From NCBI GenBank assembly GCA_900115795.1, contig FOXT01000006.1, positions 203,423 to 267,422 of the forward strand: a stretch of 64,000 nucleotides of DNA. The letters are read 5' to 3'. Numbering within the stretch: position 1 is the stretch's first letter; every line of letters starts with the position of its first letter. The translations under genes and the position numbers were made by a program. A model generated the notes under the pieces. It worked only from the letters and a program-made list of their open reading frames with translations, was not told the origin of the DNA and searched no databases. Shown here piece by piece: positions 53,259-61,678 of the stretch. The stretch comes from Lachnospiraceae bacterium XBB1006. Lineage in GTDB: Bacteria > Bacillota > Clostridia > Lachnospirales > Lachnospiraceae.

Positions 53259-54137
53259 ATGCAAGGAAAAATTGTGAAAGGAATTGCCGGATTCTACTAT
53301 GTGCATGTAGTAGAATCCGGTATCTATGAGTGCAAGGCGAAAGGCATTTTTCGCAAAGAAAAGAAGAAGCCCCTGGTTGGTGATGATGTGGAAATAGAAG
53401 GTATTGACGAAGAGACTAAGAAGGGAAACATTATCCGTATTCTGCCAAGACGCAATGAATTGCTTCGTCCGGCAGTCAGCAATGTTGACCAGGCGATTGT
53501 GATTTTTGCAGGGAAGAAACCGGATCCAAATTATAATTTATTGGATCGTTTTCTTGTTCGCATGCAGATGGAGAATACACGAACAATCATCTGTATTAAC
53601 AAGGCAGATTTGTTGTCAGAAGAAGAAAAACAAGCCATTGCGGACTGCTATGCAGGCTGTGGCAGTGAGCTGTTGTTCACCAGTACCAAGACACGGTATG
53701 GTTTGGAGGCGTTGCAGGAGATTTTGAAGGGAAAGACATCTACGGTTGCCGGGCCTTCCGGCGTGGGAAAGTCATCCCTGATTAATCTATTACAGGAAAA
53801 CACACAAATGGAAACCGGAAGTATTAGTCAGAAAATAGAACGTGGAAAACACACCACGCGTCATTCCCAGTTGATTCCGGTTTCCGGATCAACTTATATT
53901 ATGGATACGCCGGGATTTTCCACGCTATACATAAATGAGTTGGAAAAAGAAGAACTCAAGGACTTCTATGAAGAATTTCGCGAAGTAGGACAAGGGTGTC
54001 GATTCCCGGGCTGTAATCATGTCAGCGAGCCGGATTGTCAGGTCAAGCAGGCAGTTAGCGAGGGCAGGATTGCAAAACATCGTTATGAGAATTATGTTCT
54101 TTTATTTGAAGAATTAAAAAATGTGAAACGTTATTAG
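53259..54137 (+). CDS. rsgA: Ribosome small-subunit GTPase RsgA
   Basis: About 292 residues, a circularly permuted GTPase that checks late 30S maturation. It has an N-terminal OB fold (GKIVKGIAGFYYVHV...KPLVGDDVEIE), then the G domain in permuted order: ICINKADLL (G4), TSTKT (G5), AGPSGVGKSSLINLL (G1) and MDTPGFSTL (G3). A C-terminal zinc finger reads GCRFPGCNHVSEPDCQV. The start at ATG 53259 gives the family-typical MQGKIVK. A GTG two codons earlier is possible. It lies 7 bases after prkC. Confidence 0.95.
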   Translation: MQGKIVKGIAGFYYVHVVESGIYECKAKGIFRKEKKKPLVGDDVEIEGIDEETKKGNIIRILPRRNELLRPAVSNVDQAIVIFAGKKPDPNYNLLDRFLVRMQMENTRTIICINKADLLSEEEKQAIADCYAGCGSELLFTSTKTRYGLEALQEILKGKTSTVAGPSGVGKSSLINLLQENTQMETGSISQKIERGKHTTRHSQLIPVSGSTYIMDTPGFSTLYINELEKEELKDFYEEFREVGQGCRFPGCNHVSEPDCQVKQAVSEGRIAKHRYENYVLLFEELKNVKRY

Positions 54138-54147
54138 GAGAAAGATT

Positions 54148-54801
54148 ATGAATTACTATTTATCCCCATCCCTGCTGTCGGCAGATTTTGGCCGGTTGGC
54201 AGAGGAAGTAAAGACAATTGATGAAGCAGGTGCACAGTACGTGCATATTGATGTAATGGACGGTTTGTTTGTGCCAAGCATATCCTTTGGTATGCCGGTG
54301 ATAAAAAGCATTCGTCCGGCGACGAAGAAGGTGTTTGATGTACATCTGATGATTGAAGAACCGGACCGTTATGTGGAAGAATTTGCAAACTGTGGTGCGG
54401 ATATTATTTGTGTGCACCAGGAGGCTTGCAAGCACCTGGACAGAACCATTCAGCATATTAAGGATGTGGGATGTAAGGCTGCAGTGGCATTAAATCCAGC
54501 TACGGACTTATCCACCATTGAATATATTTTGGATCAGGTAGATATGATACTTTTGATGAGTGTGAACCCGGGATTTGGCGGACAGAAATACATTTCCTAT
54601 TGTACGCAGAAGGTTCGCCGTTTGCGTGAAATGATTACACAGCGAGGCCTTGACGTAGACATCGAAGTGGATGGCGGTGTCAATCTGGACAATGTGCAGG
54701 TTATCAAAGAAGCGGGAGCAAATGTGTTTGTAGCAGGTAGCGCAGTATTTCGTGGAGATGCAGCAGCGAATGTGAAGGCATTTTTAGAAAAACTGGGATA
54801 A
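54148..54801 (+). CDS. rpe: Ribulose-phosphate 3-epimerase
   Basis: A 217-residue TIM-barrel enzyme of the pentose phosphate pathway. Motifs are LSPSLLSADFGRL, YVHIDVMDGLFVPSISFG (metal His and catalytic Asp), FDVHLMIEEP, MSVNPGFGGQKY and IEVDGGVNLDN (catalytic Asp). GGAGAAAG lies ahead of the ATG. Its stop overlaps the thiN start, following the rsgA-rpe-thiN order common in Bacillota. Confidence 0.97.
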   Translation: MNYYLSPSLLSADFGRLAEEVKTIDEAGAQYVHIDVMDGLFVPSISFGMPVIKSIRPATKKVFDVHLMIEEPDRYVEEFANCGADIICVHQEACKHLDRTIQHIKDVGCKAAVALNPATDLSTIEYILDQVDMILLMSVNPGFGGQKYISYCTQKVRRLREMITQRGLDVDIEVDGGVNLDNVQVIKEAGANVFVAGSAVFRGDAAANVKAFLEKLG

Positions 54802-55454
54802 TGAAGAAGGTTGGAATTATTACCGGTGGAACCGTAGAGAGCGGGTTTGTTGAAAAACAACTGCAAAAAGAAATGTTTGATGTACTGATTGCGGTGGATC
54901 ACGGCGCAGATTTTTTCTTAAATTCGGCGTTTCGTCCGGATTACATTGTTGGTGACTTCGATTCCATTCATCCACAGACGCTTAGACAACTAGAGGCGCG
55001 TATGCAAGTGACCATTGACCGACACCCGTCGGAAAAAGACGAAACGGATACGGAATTGGCTATTATGAAAGCCATTGATTTGCAGGCGGATTGCATCGTA
55101 ATTTACGGGGCAACCGGAAGTCGAATAGATCATGTGCTTGGAAATATACAGCTATTATATAAAGCTATGGAGGCGGATGTTCCTTGTTATTTAGTGGATC
55201 CGAACAATCGGATTCGTATGGCGAAGAAGGGACTTACCATAAGAAAAAAGGAGCAATACGGTTATTATGTATCGCTGATTCCTTTTTCCGCTTGCGTAAA
55301 AGGGTTGACGCTTCAAGGTATGAAATATGATGTGCAGAATTATACCTTGCCTTGCGGAATAGCCAGGTGTGTGAGCAACGAAATCCTGGCAGATGAGGCA
55401 AGCATATCGTGGGAAGAGGGAATTTTATTAATTGTTGAATCGAAGAAAGACTGA
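54801..55454 (+). CDS. thiN: Thiamine pyrophosphokinase
   Basis: 217 residues. It transfers pyrophosphate from ATP to thiamine, giving thiamine diphosphate. Features are AVDHGADFFLNSAFRPDYIVGDFDSI (opening glycine/aspartate motif, positions about 32-57), DRHPSEKDETDTELA (metal Asp cluster), and YGATGSRIDHVLGNIQLL. The C-terminal thiamine-binding beta domain has FSACVKGLTLQGMKYD. The start codon overlaps the rpe stop by one base. Confidence 0.95.
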   Translation: MKKVGIITGGTVESGFVEKQLQKEMFDVLIAVDHGADFFLNSAFRPDYIVGDFDSIHPQTLRQLEARMQVTIDRHPSEKDETDTELAIMKAIDLQADCIVIYGATGSRIDHVLGNIQLLYKAMEADVPCYLVDPNNRIRMAKKGLTIRKKEQYGYYVSLIPFSACVKGLTLQGMKYDVQNYTLPCGIARCVSNEILADEASISWEEGILLIVESKKD

Positions 55455-55478
55455 AAAGACATGGGAGGTGGTGCGTAA

Positions 55479-56687
55479 GTGAAGGAGCAAAAAGCATGGA
55501 AAAGAATCATTCTTGGTGCATTAGCCTTAATTTTGTTGCTTCCAATGTCAGCAGAGGCATCGGAATACGGTGCCGGAAATTCAGAAAAGTGGATGCAGGT
55601 GTATTATAGGGATGGCACGTTTCAGAAAACATTTCAGACGACCATCGGCTATACGGATTCTTATTTTACGGAACCGCCCACGAGCACCGGTGCATTGTCA
55701 AAACTGCATAAGTCTTTAGCCCATACATCCATGGTGGCAGCAGGAGCAACCTACAAACGGCATTATGCCATGAAATTAATGAAAAAATGCGGATTTCAGT
55801 GTTTGTATAGCTACGTGCATACATCAAAGAAAGACAATGATCATATATCCTTTTGCCTGGGATACAAACGTATTCGGGATTTTACATTGATTGCGGTCTG
55901 GGTAAAAGGAACCGGGTTAAACTATGAATGGGTCAGCAATTTTAATATTGGAAAAGGAAATACGCATCGGGGTTTTGCCCTTGCTGAGAAGGAGTTGGAT
56001 CGAAAGGTTACCACCTATCTACAGCAAAATGGAATTGTAAGTAATTTAAAATTTTGGATTACCGGACATAGCCGCGGAGGAGCGGTAGCAAATCTTTTTG
56101 CAAAACGTATGACGGAGAAGTATACGGCATCAAGGGTTTATGGCTTTACGTTTGCATCTCCCAGGGTTTCGCTAAATGGCAGGAAGAAAGGATATGAGAA
56201 TATTGTAAATTTCCTGAACCCCGGAGACTTTGTAACGGAGGTGGCACCCAAAGAATGGGGATACCAGCGTTATGGAAAAGATGTAGTTTTGCAGGCGAGA
56301 GACAAAGCAAAGATGATGAAAGCCTTTAAGAAATTAACAGGGGAATCCTATGAGGGATATACGGAGCAGGGAAAAAATGCGTTGGTGTACGCATTTGTAA
56401 GATATGGTGGTGCGTCGAAAGAGGAATACTACGAACAGGCCTATGTGCGAGGGTATGGCTATTTACCGTCGCCGTCATACTTTTTTCAAAAAGGAATTGG
56501 GTATATTCTTTCCGGACATTATCGGGAAGGACTTCGAAATGCGCTAAAAGTCGCAGTATTGAACACAAAAGCGCAACATGTATTGGGTAAACTATTTGCA
56601 GATGGTATGATTAGCGATAAATTCAAACATGCTCATGGACAGTGTGGGTATGTGCTATGGCTTGAAGCCAGTGGATATCGTTATTAA
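55479..56687 (+). CDS. Secreted class 3 lipase-like hydrolase
   Basis: 402 residues starting at GTG with GGAGGTGG upstream. A signal peptide is clear: basic KEQKAWKR, hydrophobic IILGALALILLLPM, and a likely cleavage near SAEAS. The hydrolase core has the lipase_3 nucleophile motif ITGHSRGGAVANLFAKRM (Ser in GHSRG), then YGFTFASPRV and a segment NFLNPGDFVTEVAP with the likely catalytic Asp. The C-terminal 100 residues are helical with no named domain. It should act on lipids or esters outside the cell. It lies between thiN and alr, an unexpected place in a housekeeping run. Confidence 0.88.
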   Translation: MKEQKAWKRIILGALALILLLPMSAEASEYGAGNSEKWMQVYYRDGTFQKTFQTTIGYTDSYFTEPPTSTGALSKLHKSLAHTSMVAAGATYKRHYAMKLMKKCGFQCLYSYVHTSKKDNDHISFCLGYKRIRDFTLIAVWVKGTGLNYEWVSNFNIGKGNTHRGFALAEKELDRKVTTYLQQNGIVSNLKFWITGHSRGGAVANLFAKRMTEKYTASRVYGFTFASPRVSLNGRKKGYENIVNFLNPGDFVTEVAPKEWGYQRYGKDVVLQARDKAKMMKAFKKLTGESYEGYTEQGKNALVYAFVRYGGASKEEYYEQAYVRGYGYLPSPSYFFQKGIGYILSGHYREGLRNALKVAVLNTKAQHVLGKLFADGMISDKFKHAHGQCGYVLWLEASGYRY

Positions 56688-56713
56688 AGCAAGCAATACG
56701 GAAGGTGTAGAAA

Positions 56714-57883
56714 ATGGAATCAACGCTTAGAAGGACCTGGGCAGAAGTAAATTTGGATGCAATTGCCCATAATTATAAAAGAATCAAAGAACGAATCGGG
56801 GAGGACGTAAAATTCCTTGGTGTAGTGAAGGCGGATGCCTATGGACATGGAAGTGTGCAGGTAAGCCAGCTGCTCGAGGATGTAGGGGCAGATTATTTAG
56901 CGGTCAGCAGTGCCGATGAAGCCTTGGAATTGCGCGTAAATGGAATTCACATGCCGATTTTGATTTTGGGACATACCCCAAAGGAGCAGGTAGGTCGCTT
57001 GATAGAATATAACATTACACAGGCCATTACCTGCAAAGCGAAGGCAGATGAATATAGTGCAGAAGCAGTAAAATGTGGTGGAACGTTGAAGGTTCACATC
57101 AAGGTGGATACAGGAATGTCCCGACTGGGGTATTTGTGCGACAACGGACATTTTGATACCGGTGTGGAAGGCATCGTGGAAGCATGTGAGCTGCCCGGAC
57201 TGTGCGCAGAAGGAATTTTTACGCATTTTGCGGTTGCGGATGAATATGGAGAAGCATGTGATGCCTATACCAGACATCAGTATGCGCTGTTTACGGAAGT
57301 AATTGAGGCGGTGGAGAAGAAACGTGGTGTGAAGTTTGCAATTCGTCATTGTGCCAATACCGGTGCCGTAGCACGTTTTCCGGAAACCTACCTGGACATG
57401 GTGCGCCCCGGATTGTTGTTGTATGGATATGGGGAATTTGCACACCAATTGGGGCTTCGACCGGCAATGACAATGAAGACGACCGTAAGCACCATAAAAA
57501 TCTATCCAAAAGGAACGGCCATCAGTTATGGCGGGGTGTTTGTTACAGACAAGACGACACGAATCGGTGTGTTGCCCTATGGATATGCAGACGGTTTTTT
57601 GCGTAGCTTATCGAACCGGTGCAGCCTGTACACCAAGGAAGGTCCGGCAAAATTACGTGGTAAGATTTGCATGGATATGTGCATGATCGATATTACGGAT
57701 ATGATGACGGTGGATGTAGGCAGCGAGGTGGAAATTTTTGGGGAGAAAAATTCCATTGACACCTTGGCAGAACTGGCGGGAACCATACCGTACGAATTGA
57801 CCTGTGCAGTGAGCAAACGCGTACCGAGGGTTTATTATCGGAATGGTGCGGTTATAGATAAAGAGTTAATGCTTCGTATGTAG
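56714..57883 (+). CDS. alr: Alanine racemase
   Basis: A 389-residue PLP enzyme that makes D-alanine for peptidoglycan. The PLP lysine lies in VVKADAYGHGSV. Other features are VHIKVDTGMSRLG, CANTGAV, the second catalytic tyrosine region AISYGGVF, and the LPYGYADGF and GKICMDMCMIDIT segments of the C-terminal beta domain. The ATG is preceded by GGAAGGTG. It is in the same run as murE and prkC, so wall-precursor supply and wall sensing are co-transcribed. Confidence 0.96.
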   Translation: MESTLRRTWAEVNLDAIAHNYKRIKERIGEDVKFLGVVKADAYGHGSVQVSQLLEDVGADYLAVSSADEALELRVNGIHMPILILGHTPKEQVGRLIEYNITQAITCKAKADEYSAEAVKCGGTLKVHIKVDTGMSRLGYLCDNGHFDTGVEGIVEACELPGLCAEGIFTHFAVADEYGEACDAYTRHQYALFTEVIEAVEKKRGVKFAIRHCANTGAVARFPETYLDMVRPGLLLYGYGEFAHQLGLRPAMTMKTTVSTIKIYPKGTAISYGGVFVTDKTTRIGVLPYGYADGFLRSLSNRCSLYTKEGPAKLRGKICMDMCMIDITDMMTVDVGSEVEIFGEKNSIDTLAELAGTIPYELTCAVSKRVPRVYYRNGAVIDKELMLRM

Positions 57884-57889
57884 TGGAGA

Positions 57890-60460
57890 ATGGTTGAAAA
57901 TTATATGACAGGGGGCGGTCGGTTGAAAAACTATGAATACATTATCAAGCATTTAGAAAAAGCAATCCGCGAAGGAGATATTACGGTGTATTACCAGCCC
58001 ATTGTGCGAACACCAAATGGACTTGTATGTAGTGAGGAGGCATTGTCACGTTGGAATGACCCGGTGATGGGGATGATTCCGGCTAAGGACTTTGTGCCGG
58101 CGCTTGAGGGGGCAAATTTGATATACAAGTTGGATTTGTTTGTGGTGGATGAAGTAATTCGTAAGATGAAGGTCTTAGAATCGAAGGGGCACTATGTGGT
58201 GCCACAATCGGTGAACCTCTCCTGGGCGGATTTTTTTGCACGTGATATCTTGTCAGAAATTGAGGAACGGCTGGACAGTGCCGGAATTCCAAGAGAAAAG
58301 CTGATCATCGAGATTATGGAAAGTACCCTTGCTGAGGATGTGGAGACCATGACGGCTGAAGTAAAACGTATGAAAGAGCATGGCTTTACAGTTTGGATGG
58401 ATGACTATGGTTCCGGGTATTCTTCGCCTATGTTATTGCAAAGTGTGCCATTTGATTTGATTAAGATTGATAAGGAATTTATTAGAAAAATCGAAGATGG
58501 CAATCGTTCCAGGGTAATTATTACAGAAATTGTAAAGATGGTGATGGCCCTCGGCATGGACGCCATCGCCGAGGGCGTAGAAAATGAAGAACAGGTGGAG
58601 TTTTTGAAAGATATTGGTTGTTCCATGTTGCAGGGAAATTATTATTGCCCACCGATTTCGTTGCCGAAACTTCTTGAGCGATATGAAAAAGGCGAGCAGA
58701 TCGGGTTTGAAAATCCGTCGGAAGCCGACTACTATGCACAGATTGGAAAAGTGGATTTTTATAGTTTGGCAGCTTTGCGTCATCAAGGGGCATCATTAAA
58801 TAACTTTTTTGATACGTGGCCTATGATTATGCTGGAGTACAAAGACAAACATGTGTCCATCATGCGATATAATCGAGAGTTTAAGAAGTTTGCAAAGTGT
58901 CATTTTACCAAAGAAATCTGGGACATGAAGATAGATGTGTCGGATTATCGGGAAAGGGCGGGGGTTTATACCCTGAAAGCCATTGAGAAGTGTGCGATGG
59001 ATGGTAAAGAGGTGGTATTAGATGATCGAACACGAAATGGACTAAACCTTCAGCTTTTGGTTTGGCGTGTAGCAAAAAACTCGAATAATCAGGCGTCAGC
59101 CGTTATGGTTGTTGTCTTGTCTGCAATGGATGCCTTGGTTAGCAGAAACAGCCTTACCTATAACTATATTGCAAGAGCGCTGTCGGAGGATTATAGCTAT
59201 CTTTATTTTGTAAATTTGGATACCAACGAGTTTATTGAATACCGTGGAGATGGTGCGAATCGGGATGTTACAGAGGAACGTCGTGGGGATGATTTTTTTA
59301 AAGAATCATTGCAACGAGCTCCGGAGATTATTTATAAGGAAGATGTGGAGGAGTTTTTCCGGGTATTTCAAAAAGAAAATATCGTAAAGAGTTTAGAAAA
59401 AAATGGCTCTTTTATTCACACCTATCGAAATTATATGGATGGCGAAGTGGTTTATGTCACTATGAAAATTATTAAGGTACGCGATGGGCAAAATCACATC
59501 ATTATTGGGATTAACAATGTCGATGCGCAGATGAAACAAAAAGAGGCATTTGAGCGTGTGAAGGCAGAGCGTCAGGCGTTCGTGCGTGTGGCAGCGTTAA
59601 CTGGTGATTTTATGGCAATGTACAGTGTCGATCCGGAGAGTGGTGCGTTCTTTGAGTTTAATTCCACACAGGAATTTAAGTCGGTGGGTGCATTGACAGA
59701 AGGTTCGGATTTTTATGGTGCATCCAGGAAAAATGCAAAAAAAGTAGTGGTTAGAGAAGACCAGGAATATTTTTTTAAACGGTTTAAAGAAGAAGTAATC
59801 AAAGAAGAGATTGCCGAAAAGGGAAAATTCACCATGCAGTATCGTCTGCTGGTGGAAGGAAGGCCGGTGCACATTTTATTACGTGCGGCAATGGTGCAGG
59901 AAAAAGGAGCAAATCGAATCATTGTGGGTGTCCTAAATGTGGATGACGAGGTAAAGCGTCAGGAAGAGTACGACCGCGCGCTATGTGCGGTGACGGCGGA
60001 GGCTAACATTGATGAGTTAACCGGTGTGAAACGGAAGCTTCCGTATATGGAATTGGAAGAGGAGCTGAATGTACGTATCAAAACAGATAAGACGCTGGAG
60101 TTTGCAGTGGTGGTGTTTGACATCAATGGACTGAAAGAAATCAATGACAAATATGGACACCAGGCCGGAGATCGTCATATCATTGCCGGATGCAAGTTGA
60201 TTTGCAATACGTTTAAATACAGTCCGGTATTCCGAGTTGGAGGAGACGAGTTTGCCGTGGTTGCACAAGGAAAAGATTATCAGCAGATTGATGCTTTGAT
60301 GGAGCAGATAGCCGAGATAAACCGCCAGCATAAGGAGCGCGGTGAGGTGGTTGTGGCAGCTGGTATGGCAAGATTTCATAACGACAAACGGGTTGCGGAG
60401 GTCTTTGATCGGGCGGATGAAATCATGTACCGCAACAAGAAAGAATTAAAAAATAGCTAG
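57890..60460 (+). CDS. EAL-GGDEF protein in reversed domain order
   Basis: Up to 856 residues. The true start may be the TTG at 57923, which has AGGGGG upstream, whereas the ATG at 57890 has its GGAG too close. EAL comes first (about 15-265): EALSRW (E50), SVNLSWAD, IEIMES, MDDYGSGYSS (the common form is DDFGTG), IKIDKEF, AEGVENEEQ and MLQGNYYC, probably active. Several PAS-like segments follow (about 290-690), then GGDEF with FDINGLKEINDKYGH and FRVGGDEFAVV (784-788). No RxxD inhibitory site is seen. It is the only signalling enzyme of this kind in the long run, 6 bases after alr. Confidence 0.9.
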   Translation: MVENYMTGGGRLKNYEYIIKHLEKAIREGDITVYYQPIVRTPNGLVCSEEALSRWNDPVMGMIPAKDFVPALEGANLIYKLDLFVVDEVIRKMKVLESKGHYVVPQSVNLSWADFFARDILSEIEERLDSAGIPREKLIIEIMESTLAEDVETMTAEVKRMKEHGFTVWMDDYGSGYSSPMLLQSVPFDLIKIDKEFIRKIEDGNRSRVIITEIVKMVMALGMDAIAEGVENEEQVEFLKDIGCSMLQGNYYCPPISLPKLLERYEKGEQIGFENPSEADYYAQIGKVDFYSLAALRHQGASLNNFFDTWPMIMLEYKDKHVSIMRYNREFKKFAKCHFTKEIWDMKIDVSDYRERAGVYTLKAIEKCAMDGKEVVLDDRTRNGLNLQLLVWRVAKNSNNQASAVMVVVLSAMDALVSRNSLTYNYIARALSEDYSYLYFVNLDTNEFIEYRGDGANRDVTEERRGDDFFKESLQRAPEIIYKEDVEEFFRVFQKENIVKSLEKNGSFIHTYRNYMDGEVVYVTMKIIKVRDGQNHIIIGINNVDAQMKQKEAFERVKAERQAFVRVAALTGDFMAMYSVDPESGAFFEFNSTQEFKSVGALTEGSDFYGASRKNAKKVVVREDQEYFFKRFKEEVIKEEIAEKGKFTMQYRLLVEGRPVHILLRAAMVQEKGANRIIVGVLNVDDEVKRQEEYDRALCAVTAEANIDELTGVKRKLPYMELEEELNVRIKTDKTLEFAVVVFDINGLKEINDKYGHQAGDRHIIAGCKLICNTFKYSPVFRVGGDEFAVVAQGKDYQQIDALMEQIAEINRQHKERGEVVVAAGMARFHNDKRVAEVFDRADEIMYRNKKELKNS

Positions 60461-60473
60461 GAGAATGACGACA

Positions 60474-61643
60474 ATGGAGAAAATGACAGTAACCGGGGAG
60501 ATGATTGCAGAATTGGTGGAGTTAATTAAGACGTTAACAGCGATTCCCGCACCCTCCCATGAGGAAGACAAGCGCGTACGTTTCATTGTGGAGTACTTAA
60601 AGGAGCAGGGGTATGCGCCTTTTGTGGATGAGGCAAAAAATGTTTACGTGGAGATGGGGACGGAAGAGGAGAAGCAAGGAGTTCATCTGTATACGGCTCA
60701 TACGGACACCGTGTTTCCGGATACAACCCCCATTTCTGTGCGGGAAGAAGACGGAAAATTAATTGGCCCGGGAGTAGGCGATGATACGGCCAATGCCTGT
60801 GGGATGCTGTTATTTTTAAAGTATTTGCGCAAGTATCAGGTAACGCCCAAACACCCTGTTGCCTTCGTGTTTGACAGTTGTGAGGAAGGCCTTGGAAATT
60901 TAAAAGGAATGTGGGCAGCCTTTCGGTATTATGAAGGAAGACTGAACCGTCATATTGCGTTTGATGGAAGCACGGACCATGTGGTTCACTGTGCAGTGGG
61001 GTCAAAACGGTACGAATTGTGTGTAAAAACCGTGGGTGGTCATTCGTACAACGCCTTTGGACGGAAAAATGCGATTTTTCAGGCAGCGAGGATGATTAGC
61101 GCACTCTATGAGGTTCAGGTGTCGGATTTGCCGGGAAAAACAACCTATAATGTGGGAACCATAAAAGGCGGCACTTCGGTAAATACCATTGCGCAAGAAG
61201 CCTCGTTTTTATTTGAATATCGATCTGATCGGCAGCAGCATATGGAAGAGATGAAAAAGCGTGTACAAGCAGCATTGACCAGGGCGCTGGGAAAAGAAAT
61301 CAGCCTTATGGACGGGGCCAGCTATGATATAGATGAAGAGACGACCTTGACCATACGGGTAATCGGAGAACGTCCGGGAATGGGGGATGTGGACGTAACG
61401 GCTCAGGAAGAATTGGCAAATTACGTAAAGCAGACCTTGATGCGCTATACCGGAACGGAGCCTGATTTTACAAGTGGTTCCACGGATTGTAACATTCCGC
61501 TATCAAAGGGAATTCCGGCAGTATGTTTCGGAATTTATCTGGGAGAATTGCAGCATACACGGGAAGAGTGGATTCAAATAGATTCTCTTGAGGCCGGAAT
61601 GAAGACCATGTGTTTCATTTTGTCTGATGAATTTACCTTTTAA
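60474..61643 (+). CDS. M20-family metallopeptidase
   Basis: About 389 residues. Two-zinc aminopeptidase/tripeptidase type: LYTAHTDTVFPD (metal His and catalytic Asp), IGPGVGDDTANACG (bridging Asp), FDSCEEGLGNLKG (catalytic and metal Glu), a lid-domain segment TVGGHSYNAFG, and a late zinc-ligand region SGSTDCNIPLSKGIPAVCFG. It is closest in look to peptidase T/M20 di- or tripeptidases, and the exact substrate is not set by sequence. The ATG at 60474 is preferred because AGGAG lies 10 bases upstream, while the ATG at 60465 is too near that site. It ends the long run. Confidence 0.9.
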   Translation: MEKMTVTGEMIAELVELIKTLTAIPAPSHEEDKRVRFIVEYLKEQGYAPFVDEAKNVYVEMGTEEEKQGVHLYTAHTDTVFPDTTPISVREEDGKLIGPGVGDDTANACGMLLFLKYLRKYQVTPKHPVAFVFDSCEEGLGNLKGMWAAFRYYEGRLNRHIAFDGSTDHVVHCAVGSKRYELCVKTVGGHSYNAFGRKNAIFQAARMISALYEVQVSDLPGKTTYNVGTIKGGTSVNTIAQEASFLFEYRSDRQQHMEEMKKRVQAALTRALGKEISLMDGASYDIDEETTLTIRVIGERPGMGDVDVTAQEELANYVKQTLMRYTGTEPDFTSGSTDCNIPLSKGIPAVCFGIYLGELQHTREEWIQIDSLEAGMKTMCFILSDEFTF

Positions 61644-61644
61644 C

Positions 61645-61678
61645 GAAAAAAGCGGGCTATGAAAAGCCCGTTTTTTTT
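61645..61678. terminator. Bidirectional terminator
   Basis: AAAAAAGCGGGCT and AGCCCGTTTTTTTT form a symmetric hairpin between the convergent peptidase and MATE genes, touching the MATE stop codon. Its core is nearly the same as the hairpin at 41785. Confidence 0.9.
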
